Shown piece by piece: positions 24,901 to 36,900 of a DNA stretch of 64,000 nucleotides. Every line of letters begins with the position of its first letter. Position 1 is the stretch's first letter. Both the position numbers and the translations under genes were made by a program. Source of the DNA: Morinoia aosen. Taxonomy: Eukaryota > Arthropoda > Malacostraca > Amphipoda > Talitridae. The notes under the pieces were generated by a model. The model made no database searches. It was not told where the DNA came from and saw nothing but the letters and a program-made list of their open reading frames with translations. The stretch spans positions 41,880,189-41,944,188 of the forward strand of contig CM059572.1 in assembly GCA_030386875.1 (NCBI GenBank). Reading direction: 5' to 3'.

Positions 24901-27900
24901 GTGCAAACTTTTCTAGTGATATTCAACAGGCTCTCCAGTGTCGGTTGAAATTACATTCTTGGTATCCTTCTACCTCATATGTACCTACTTTCTTTTACCA
25001 ATTGATTTGTAACATTAATAGCATGCCGTTGGCTTCTAGACTATACTATTTCATAAATCGTAACCATACTTGCTCACTTCAGACCAAATTGCAACCATAC
25101 TTGCTCACTTCAGACCAAATTGCAACCATACTTGCTCACTTCAGACCAAATTGCAACCATACTTGCTCACTTCAGACGTGCCCGAGTCTCACTACCGCGG
25201 TCCACGGAGCGAGTACCCAGCCATGCCTTCAGGGGGCGGGGCGGCCGAGTTCCCCGTGAAGGTGGCGCCCCAGCACTGCAGTGCCGTCGTGCCCCTCCAC
25301 TCGAGCATCATGGACGGGCAGCACAGAAGTTTGTGTGACCACGCTGCTTACATGGGGCGACGATGTAGGGTCGGCTGGGGCCCCTCATTTCGGCTCCTGC
25401 ATGCTGGCCAGCCTCTCGGCACTCAGGTTTGTAGACGTCTTATGTAATTTTGTTTGTATTGTGACGTCTTTCATATATTTGATTAATGTAGCAGATTGCA
25501 CTGTGGTCCCGAAATTTTTTTCTTTGATTATTGTAACTTATGGTATTGAAACTTGAAAAGCAGTAATCTATTTGTTCAAGTCGTTTTGATTTAACCCTAT
25601 ATTGACAAACGTCCTTTCTGAAGGCTATAAGAAATCACATTCATACATTCTAAATGCTTCAATGAAAAGCGCGCACCGTGCTAAATTTCATGAATGATAA
25701 CTGAGGAGAAATTACTGTAATATTTTATTTTAAAGCAAAAAGATTTGTTGTTACTGTGTTGAGGGGAAATTGAAAACTTGCGCTTATCAGTTGTTCACGG
25801 TTCTATCCAGCATTAGGTATAGAGAAAACTGGGTAATTGAAAGTATGAGCATTTACATCTGAACAAACTTGATCCATAATTGGCTATTTTGTGGTTTTAT
25901 GGAATGATGATAGGGGCATACGTTACCAGATACACTAATTGTCAGGAATTTTTGTTCAGGAGTTGGATCTTGACTATTAGTAATGAAACTTGATTTGGAA
26001 TGTGCTTAAGTGGATAATCTGTTGACGTAGCTTGTGGAATTAGCGCTCTTCAGCAAGAAATATTTTATTTCTACACTTGAGAGGAACATCGAGTGCAGAG
26101 AGTATTGTTCTTTTCTAGTGTCTAGCGATACTCGGTTGTATAACCTGTGACTTAGTGTAAAATAAATAGTACTTGTTTGAGTCATGTTAGTCTAGTGGCT
26201 TGGTCTTGGTCTTTTTTTGCCCTCTTCCGTTGTTTACCATGCAATCAATTGCCCCCATGCGTGGTAAAGTTTTTTTTTGTAACGGTTATTGTGCTGTTTC
26301 GTTTTCTCATGACATGCGTTTGTTCTTGTTACAAGTAGAATCAAATGGTTAAAAGCATAATGGTTCAGCGAGAGACTGGCTTTGTTCATTGGTCATGCCT
26401 CAGAAGTAAGATTTGAAAGAATGCTGGGGCCCCTTCATACTTGACTCATTGACAATGAGTCAAGTATGAAGGGGCCCCAGCATGCGTACAGGCATGGAGA
26501 AGCATGGAAAGTAGTTGAATTTCGAAAATAAAATTCAAGGCCTCGAAAGTAGTGGAAATTTAAAAATGGTCATTGAAAGTCATGAAATGTTAGGATTTTC
26601 GTGAAAAGAAAATTTTACTGTTGAAAATTTTCGTTCCGTTTGGTCCGCGTTGAGCGAGGCGTTGTCAGTAACCTTCGAGTGTTACTTGGGCTCTGATTGG
26701 TTGATACAGCTACGTCTTTAGTGTCCGCGATTTTGATTGGTTCTCAGGCGTCACGTGAAACCAAACGCGCTCAGTGTGACTGAAGACACGCGCTCGCTAG
26801 GACCATTGTTGACCTGTCGCCACTGTTGAACATTTTCGAGCTGAGTTTTTATCATCGGTCTTGACCATCCCGTGTGTGTGTGTGACTAGAGTTACGCTGC
26901 TGAGACTGAGCTGAGGAATTATCGTCATGCCAGGCAGTTGTTCTTTCAACAACTTGGGGTTGCGAGACAAAGACTTTCAACAATGGATAGCACCGCATCC
27001 CAAACTGAAAACAATGGCGGTTTGCACCGCGTGCGAGTCGGAGTTCGACATCGCCAACAATGGAATAGCGGCGGTGAGGAGTCATGCAAAAGGAACAAAG
27101 CATGCCAAGAACGTGAAAGCTCAGACGACGAGACTTGCCAACCCGAAGATCGGGGATTTTTTCGTGACTTCCCGCTATCAACACTACCTGGATCAAAAGA
27201 AGGAAGAGGCAGAGAAGCAGAAGAAGGGAGAGAAGAGGAAGAGAGAACTGGATGAAGTGGAGAACCTGAAGACAAAACGGAAGAGGATGGAGGAGAGTCT
27301 GCAAGCGCTGGTGGAGGATGCTGACAGCTTTGCACGGAAGGCAGAGGACAAGAATGATTTGCGCCTACTGGCAAAGTCAAATGCATTGAGGAAATCAGCC
27401 AAAGACAAGCAAGAACAACTCAAGGGGCTGAATGCGGAAATTAATGACAAACTTAATGCACTGGCAAATGCATAGCAGATGCTATTGAACTGTCCAGCAT
27501 GACTGTTTGGTGTTGTGATGATCATTTACACATTTATGAAAACAAGACCTGCAAGTAATGATGAATTTTCTGTGAAGTTTATGACTGAAATACATTTATT
27601 GTGCTGCAATTTAACTTTGTGTGACATTATTTTGGGCAGAGAGAGGTAGTGAAAATGTGATTTGGTTGGCATAAAAAGTCATGAAAAAGTAGTGGAATTT
27701 TGAACCTCAGAGCCTGTACGCACCCTGCATTGTAGATGCTATAAGTTTGTTGCGACTATTAGTGTGTGCAACTTTAGATAGAGAATACGTGTAGACTAAT
27801 ACATTTTATACAGGTTAGTGTAGATGGATCATTTTTTTCCGTAAAAATATGATAAATTGGGCTTGCTAAGAGAAACCATGTGTCGGGGAGAGTTGTCAGA

Positions 27901-30900
27901 CCATGCAGAAGCTTATTCATTTAAAATTTAACGAGGCTTACGACAGCATGTGCTACCAAAAAGGACAGACTTCTCGTAGGCCTTTAAAACTGAACTGCAC
28001 GTGTTGAGTACTGAGAGTATTATTTTTGCTAATTTGTTACTGTTTCGAGCTTCATTAATGAACGTGACGTGTTCAGGTGGACGTGGTGACTGCTGCGGCG
28101 TCTGCTCGCGAGAAGCGCCTGAAGCGCGACACCAACGCGCAGAGAGCTGTATTGCCTTACCTCTTCTTGTCTGCCTCTGGACCTGCTGCTGCTCCGGCTC
28201 CTGTTCATTCTCTGCCTGACCTTCCTGAGTGAGTGGTCGGCAACAGTGATAAGTTGTCTGTAACCGTGTTGTGTTCTTGGTACCTGTGATGGGTTGTCCT
28301 TAACAGTGTTGTATTATCAGTAACGGTGATGTACATCTTTCTCTTCCTGATTATTCGAGATATTTACTGCAAACTACATAGATCAGGTTTATTTGCTCTT
28401 GGAATCCATATATGTTTAGTGTTTCTCGGAGTGCCGGTATAAGAAAAAATTTATTTGAGTTGAACTAGATTGCTAGCGTAAGTGTTACTTAGCTCACCGT
28501 CTATGGGAAGTTCTATTATGCAGTGGATCTTTTGTACTTTGATATAAAAAATATTTGTTCATGAAAAGTTCTCAAAGGGTAAATCTAAGGTCCCGAGCTA
28601 ACAGTTACGTAGGCCTTTTGTGGAAATAATTTTTTTTTCTTATATTATGGATCATCTTTTTTCGATTCACTGTCATGTTTCTCAGCGCACCTTCCACTTT
28701 CTTCTTCAAGCCTCATCTTGTTTCATGAACTTCTTTCTCAATTTACTGTTTGTATGCGCCTTGTGCATTGATTGTATGCGCCTTGTGCTTCACCCTTCTT
28801 TTCTTTGATATGCCTTTGTTGCGGTTAGAGAGGCTTAAACTAACATCTAATCTAATCTTTCATGAAAAGTGGGCCTAAAAATCAGTGAAAAAATTATCAA
28901 ATTAACTGTAAAACGTAACATTCGTATTTTACGTAAAAGCAAAGTTACAAACGTGAGAAGATATTAAAATTGCAATAATTATTACTTCCAATCTCGTATG
29001 TTGTGTTCAAATAAATTGAATGTTAAATCAGGAATCGCAAGGGGTTAGCTCTGAATATAGAAAATTGCTCTCTTTCATGTTTGTCTGGCACGAGTCGTCT
29101 TCTCAGCAAGTACAGTTCCATGTGCGATATGATTGTGGCATTTTAGAATTTGCTAACTCTTTGCCACACTTATGATGATTATTTTTTAATTTTACATTGC
29201 TGATTATTTTATAGTTTGAGATGTATTCATTTCGTTCATTTATAATTAATTTAACTTGAAATATTTTAAACGTTTCCTTTTGGTGCGTTTTTATTTTGAT
29301 CAAATGTAAAAGGTTTCGCATGTTTTTGTACTTGGCAAAATTGTTAATTTGACAAATATTCTATTCGAATACAAGTAACTTAATAATTGGAAGCCGTATT
29401 TTTTCTAATCTTATACTAAATTTTTGCTTGTTTGTCCTAGCCTTCAGTTTGTGGCGTTCAGTTGAGCTCGATTTTTATTAAAATCTTCACTGCGTGAAGT
29501 GTTCAAATTATCTGTTATAGGTACCAGGTTTCTTTAAGTGGCAAACTTTTTTGCTATTTTTCATTAAATTCGTTTTTGCTATGAGGTCAATTAATACTTT
29601 TTCTTTGTGAATTCTCTTTACTACGTTATTTACGATTGTTTGAAATATTTCTTTCGGCAGGTATAACGTGCGTATCGAGAGGCTGCACCTCACTGACCTC
29701 TCCGCCTCCAGTGGCAGTCTCCCTGATCCCAGCACTGCTATGGTGAGTATCACTCAGGTTACTCCTTATTAATCCATTTCACTGGTGAACTCTATGGTAG
29801 TTATACCTTCAAGTATTATTGTAGCTACTTTTGATGATCAATTTCAATGGTGAACATTATTGTACTTAAATCTTCAAGTGTTATTTTAGCACTTCTGATT
29901 CATAAATTTCAAGGATGAACACTATTGTAAGAAGTATCTTCACCTTCTTACGTTTCAGTTATGTTGTAAATTCTCAAATTCAGTTGATAAAGAACTTGGT
30001 TCTTCCCATCATACATAGAAGTCGAGAAGAAATTAGACTCTAGTTTGCCTTTATGCAGGCTTTATTTTGTTAAATAGTGTTCTACTTAGCATTCAAGTTT
30101 ATATTTTGTTAGATGTGGAAATGAGTTCTTTATTCATTCTATAGCAAACTATAACATACATCCACAGTAAGATATTCACATCTGGCTAGAGTTCTTCAAA
30201 ATGCGTAATATTATGAGCTAAAAATCTAATCGAATGTTAAAAAAAATCGGCGGATTAAGAAAGTAGAAATTGCCGATTGAACTTTTGATGGCAGAGTGGC
30301 ACTCTCATTTTAATTTGATATTTCTTTTAAGTTTCTTTGTCTTATTTCAGTTGCCTATAGATTCATGTATGTTCTTACCAACGTAAATGTAGGTTTCTGG
30401 TTGCAAAGAAATTGTGGTGACTTGAAGTACTAAAACTTATTTTTATAGTTTTCTACTTTGACTGTAAGGTAATACAGATAATGGTGGTTAGTACTGCTTT
30501 CTCAATACTGTTTAATTTCAAAGACTACCAGATCTACCCGTGATTAGCATATAGCTGAACACTGATAGAAGCCAACAAACAATTCGTTGCAAAATATGAC
30601 ATAATACACTCAACATGATGTTGTCGCATGTTCGGGATTTTTCGAACGTGCGTGCCAAGAAATGGCTTGGTATACAGAAATGGTGAAAGAAATGGCTTTG
30701 GTATACAGAGAGCGTGCCAGATACTATTGAGTTCTTCTTAGTAAATTCAATCTCATAACATGCTGCAAATTAATCAACCAGGTGGGGATTGAGGCGTGTC
30801 TGCGCGAGGTACTGCGCTGTAGCGCAGCAACACAAAGTTCAGCGTCGCTCAGCGCTCCTTTGATGTTGCCCACCCGCGGCCGCACCTTGCTGCACAGACT

Positions 30901-33900
30901 GGCTGCCACTGTGCAGTCTTCCGAGGACGATACTTTGCGCTCCCATCCACTCTCGTCTGTCTTTGAGCTCTGCATGGCGCTGTGGGGCAAGCTGGACTAC
31001 GGCTGGCTCGAGGAGGCGGGTCAGTGCCATGTTCTACTTGTGTCTGTTGGTTTCGGGCTTTGTCCACAAGGCATGTGGTCGGCCCTATGTTTGTGGTCTT
31101 GCTGAAATTTGAATATAATTTTTTTGTATTTTGATGCAGTCTAAAACTTCATACAGGTCAGGCTAAAAGAGCTTGGATCTCGATTGGAGAATGCTAGGTC
31201 TACGTTCCTTTTTTTTCATCAGTAAATTCATTTGAAGTGAGACCAGCATGTAAACGTCGGTCAGCACATGCTGTTGAATCAAAATTACCAGATTTACATG
31301 TATATATTCACTAATAGTAAGATGCTGAGCATCTTGACTTATTCCACATTAAGTGATTGGCGGCCGAAAAGCGAGTTCTATGTTTTCCAGTCATTCAGAC
31401 CCAGTCCACAATGCACGTAACGGTGTGTTTCGAATCCCATACCTCTGCATTCTATTTTAAGGTTATTCTTAGATGCCTTCGTCTTCTCACGTTTTGTTTA
31501 AAGTTGAGCCCGGTCAAATTTTTTGTCCTATATTACGTCATATCGTTTTTCCTTCACTCGCTATGCAGAGTCTGTTTTTGTATCTTGACATCCTCTTCTG
31601 TGGAAAACTACTATTGTATCAATTATAACTAGCACTCCCAAGGGGAAAATGATAAATCCCAATCTGAGAATTGGGTAAGCCTTGTTTTTCTGTTCAAATA
31701 AAAAACTTGGGTTTTGTTAAGCACTATCTTTTTTTCACTTCACTGTTGTCCCGTTTCTCAGCACCTCAAACTTCCTTCTACTTTTATATCTTATTTCATA
31801 GTTTTCCTTCTTAACTTCTGATTCTATGCAAAGGGTATCTTTTCCTTAGATTCTGCATTCCCTTAACGCGGTCCTAAAGATGCTTTCATGCTAAGTCATT
31901 TTGGAACGCCTTTGTTGTGGTTAGGGAGGCTATACTTCTAACATCTAATCTTTGTGTCTAATCTAACATCTTTCTAATCCTTGTCACACTGCTCAAAGCT
32001 TGGTCAGAGATGCTCAATCTGCTGGTGTTTTATTTTTTATATCAGCTTTAAGGTTCTTTACATCTTCTGTTCATGTTCTATACGATTTATAAAGGTGTAA
32101 AATGTAAAGTCCTCGTTGCCTAACTTGACGTCTGGCGTTTAGTGAATATTTATCTGTTGACATTTATCATGGTTAAGGGAGGCTAAAACTTTCTTATATA
32201 ATAATAATAATAATAATGATAATAGTAATAATGACATTTACCATTTATTTATTATATAGATTTGTGTTTTTTGTTCAGTCACTTTCGCATTCTTTACACG
32301 ATTTGGATATCTTACAGTATAACTGATATTTTCCTTAGCCGGAGCTTATTTCCATATACCCATCGTATTATAGTTGCAATCTTGAATAATTTTTTTGCTG
32401 TTGCAATTCTTATAATTTAAATCCTTACTCTAAATCAATTAATTTTAAGTTAATTTAGAAATCTGTAAAAAGTTAATTTAAAATTTTGAAACGAACAAAC
32501 GTTTTTTAACGCTAATAGAATAAATCTACGTAACCCATTTATTCCTGGCGTCCTACATGTAGGACGGCTAACCATGCTAAGTTTTTTGTTGATTAGGAAT
32601 GATAGAAAATGAAAAAATGAAGCATTGTTGATTGTAACTCTTTAATTACTGTTCCAATGAATGATCTTAAATAAACGGTATAAATGTACTAGTTGTGTCT
32701 CGATGAAGCCATTTTATTATTTTTTCCATCGTTCGAGCTGTAATTCAAACCTCCGGTATAAGTGGGTTAAGAACACCCTATGCATACTGTGCAGTAGATG
32801 TCGACGCAGATCTCATGTGTGAGCGTTGCATTTGAGCCGTGATCATTAAACTTCCTCCAAAATTGTCATTGCCGTTAGCCCTGCATTGCGTAACAGACGT
32901 AATCTCGCCTCTTGCTTAATAATGTCCGTCTCGATACAGCTGCCAGCTCTGTGTATGTGCAAGCGCGGGCCCGTGTGGAGACTGTGAGCCAATGGCTCGA
33001 GAGCGCCTGCCACGCTACTGTCGAGCGAGAGGTGCAGGTTGCACTGGAGGAGGATGATGAAGAGGCTTACCTCGACGCTGTGTTTTCACGCCTCACTGCC
33101 AGGGAAATACAACACGCTTGTGAACTTCTCCAAGATAAAGGTGTGTACTTGGGTGACGCTAATTTCTACCAATTTCTCTTTGTATTCTGTGAACATGAAT
33201 ATATATAAGTTTATGATCGTATTTTTTCTTGAGCCATTTTACTGTATTTCTTGCCTTGCTGATTATCTTCCTTGAGTCAGCATCCAGAAATTTTGAAAAG
33301 GCACTTTCAGCTATTTTTAATAGAGATTTTAATACCAATATTTTTCCAGGCGACCATCATTTAGCGCTTCTATTAGCGCAAGTGTGCATGGGAGACGACA
33401 CTCCGCGCCAAATCGTAGCAAAGCAACTGTCCAACTGGGCCGAGTGCAGCGCCGACGCCACCCTGTCTCCCAGCCGCTTGCTTCTGTATGTTTTAGCTGC
33501 TGGTAAAGCCACGCACACATCAAGCAAGGGGTTTGTGAATGTATGCAAAGGTCTGGACTGGCGCCGCTCTTTGGCTGTGCATTTGTGGTACGTGTGCCCT
33601 TCTACGTGTACGGTGAGCGAGGCGCTGGCTGAATATGAGAGAGGGGCAGGGCTTCTGAAGGACGCCAATACTCCTTCGTTCCCCTACTGCCAGGAGCCTG
33701 TGCCTCAGTATCTGGCTGACCACACGTTGCCTGACTCTGCGTCTCAAATCTCGTACGACATCTGCTACCATTTGCTCAAGCTTTATACTGACCCTGCGTA
33801 TCGACTTGATCAGCTGCTCAACCCTGCTGCAATAACACCTGATCCTCTTGATGTGACTGCTAGTTGGCTCGTCATGGCTTTGATTCACTCGTTGGGGTAT

Positions 33901-36900
33901 GACCGCGTCAATCCCATCGTGAGTAATGGGCTGCACCTCGCCATGGCAGCCCATCTGGAGTCTGTGGGGCTGTGGCACTGGGCTGTTTTCGCTCTTTTGT
34001 CACTCAAAGAAGAAAAAAGGTAAATATGAACTGTATTTAATGTTGCATTGCAGTTTGTATTATTTTGTCTATCAATTGCTGTGCAAATAGAAGTATGAAA
34101 CTTGCGGGTGTATCCTTGTTTTGAAATTTGTTACCGTTTTCTGTTGATTTATACTCTTACTGTAGAATTGTTAACTATGAGTTGACAATTTTTTTTTTCC
34201 AGTCGTGCGAGTGAAGTGCGGGCTTTGTTGACTCGCCATGTTCAAATTCTGGAAGGCATCGAGAAGGAGGACGAGACTTTCATCGAGTTGCACAAGCAGA
34301 AACTTGCATCTTGCATTGCTCAAGCTGGTGGCAATGTTGGCGTTGCAATAAACGCAACTAACCTGGCCAATTACTCAATGGAAATGACCAATGCTGTCAA
34401 CGGAGAACAAGAGGCTGCCATGGATGATGATGTCGGATTTGTAGAGGGTGACGACAATTCTATCGACACTGACTTGAGTCGTCGCCCACTTTCACGAACG
34501 CCATCCGCTGAAGCGGCGCTCATGGATGAAAGCATAGATGATGAAGAGACCGAGTTCCAAGAGTATGGCAACCTGGATTCCTATGAAGCAAGAGAGGCCT
34601 TCGTTGTCACTCACTTGAAGATCCCTGAGAAATGGATTAATGAATCGAAAGCTATCCTTGCGCGTTCGTTTGATATGGTGGAGGAAGAGGCTTGGTATCT
34701 TATTAAAGCCAATGATCTGGATGCTGCTCACAAATTGTTCGTTGACACTATAGCTCCTGATGCCATCATTAATGGTGAGTGTTGACAAGGTAGCTGTAGT
34801 GTTCTATGGCCTCGAGTCATAAATGCTCAGAATTTTTTTTACACAGGTAATGCTCTTACAGGTTGGTTAGAGTGGAAATATCTGTGTGAAATGGTTATCA
34901 TTCGTTTGAACATTTTGAGGCGATTTATGCTCGTAACTCATCATGTGTATATAAAAACATATCACGGTTTCACTGGGATGGAACCAAATGTACCTCTCAA
35001 AGATTTTATTAGTTACTTCTCTCAAAATGCAAGTTTCTACTCTTAGATAACTCAGTAACGCAATGACCCCAGTATATATCCTCTTGCAATAGTGAAGAGG
35101 TTATTGCGTTTTACATCTCGTTCTGTTTTTCATTCGTTTTTCATCCTAATACAGTTGTCTTGAATTAGTGTATTGTTTCCAAGGTTGGCACATAAAAAAA
35201 AACAAAAAAGCCCAAAAAAACCCACGTAAAAAAACCCACCAAATAGTGTTTTTTTGGGGCTTTTTTGGGTTTTATTAGTGCTCTTTGAAATTCACTTGTT
35301 TTCAAGCTCGTAGAATCAAAATGAGCTAAATATTTATATTGTAAAAAATTTGTCCAAAGCATTTGCATGACAACACTATGAAAATAAAATAAGAAAAACT
35401 CTAATCACAAAAAAAAAAAAAAACTCGAGGGGCTAGTATATTTCGATGAGTTCCATTCCCAGATTAAAAAACAAAAATTAAGGAACAAATGCCGTTTGAC
35501 TATTTGAGAGTAAAGAGACTTCTGAATTCTTCTTCTGTCTTCTAGACTATATAGACCGTTACTACAGTACTTCTGGATTTCTCTTTCTACATCCACTGCC
35601 ATTCTATCGTTGTCATCCACATCATGATCATTTGCGAGGTGGCGATATAATGAAACCAATTTTTGTGCGCATTCCGATCCTAATCTATTTCTCAATTTAT
35701 TCCGCACAGTTCCAAATGTTTAGAAAATGCTCTCAACGGATCCTGAATTTGCAAAGCAAGAATGAAGATTGCTTATAAACTTGCAGAAACCCTTTGCCAG
35801 TGTTTTTTTTAAGAATCTGCATTTTCTGCTGTTTCATGTCTTGAATATCCCACCATCAACGAGTAGTCATTGTCTTAGTGATATTCTTGTTGAACATGTG
35901 TTTTGGGAAGATGTTGGAGTCATTCAATTTATACAAATAAATCGCACCGATCAACTCCGGATTGTACTCAGCCAACCACTCTTCAATATCTGTCTCCTGT
36001 GAGAGCTTTGCCTGAAATGAGTCTAACAATTATAGTCAGATGGGGTAAGACACGACCGCAGCCATCATTTGGTAAGAAAGTAAATAAACGACTGGCCTTC
36101 TGGTGAGCATTCAAGGTGCACTGGAACAAATTTGACGATGGAATCTGTTAGAGCATTTATTTCTAATCATTTTAGTGTTTGTTGCTATCCTGAACTGCAA
36201 AAAGTGATTTTTTGACAAATTTAAAAAAAAAATTTTGGCATGTCAGTACATGTTGTAACATGTAACAGTGTGGTTGACTGACTTGGCTTGCGCTGCTAAG
36301 CCCTCCAGCTCACACAATACACATGTTAAGTTGTTAACAGCATGACTGTAAAGTGATGTGCAGCTGTCTTGCTTCAAGTTGCTTGTGGTGGTTACTTATG
36401 ATCTGCATGGTGCTTCCCTCTCACATGACTTGCGTCTGTCAGCTGCTAAAAACAACTTACTATGAAATGACAAGCATAGCAATTCTCTTTGCACATCTTA
36501 TATCTTTACAGACTGCACAGCTATGTCCCTATGCATATGGTAATTGGTAAGTGGTAATTGTGATGGACAAACTTAATTCATATATGATTCAAATAATGTA
36601 ATAATTCATATAATAATGTAATATAATGTTGGAAATAAAGTAATCAAATAACAATATTTACTCAATAAGTGTATATAAATCTGTAAAAGAGGCAACTGGA
36701 GCTATGTGAATAACTCTTTTAAACAAAAACAGGTGTTACAAAAAACCCATTAAAGCCCAAAAAAACCAATAAAACCCCCCAAAAAAAAACAATTTAACCC
36801 AAAAAAACCCACGTGGGTTGATTTTTTAAAAAAACCCAGGGTTTTTTCCATCCCTGATTGTTTCACATAATTTCAACTCTAATGACGCTTATGGACGAAA

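Larger units (their letters stand above)
26478..27727 (+). mobile_element. hAT-like non-autonomous element carrying a zinc-finger gene
   Basis: The ends are inverted repeats: CAGCATGCGTACAGGC at 26478 against CAGGGTGCGTACAGGC read inward from 27727 (14 of 16 matched). Ends starting CAGGG, together with AAAGTAGTGGAA/TTTTGAA-type words inside both ends, are typical of hAT elements. The only gene inside is the 182-aa zinc-finger protein. No transposase core or hATC dimer domain is present. No matching 8-bp target duplication is visible, perhaps because the left flank was rearranged into a palindrome. Confidence 0.6.

Noticed and set aside
24945-25259. Long frame upstream of exon 16 as a normal longer exon
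   Set aside because: It is open only because the 31-bp repeat has no stops; the repeated acceptors make an intron end more likely. Kept as a possible isoform in the findings.
26852-27525. Long - strand open frames opposite the zinc-finger gene
   Set aside because: They are antisense shadows of a Lys/Glu-rich coiled coil, which reads as Ser/Leu/Phe-rich on the other strand.
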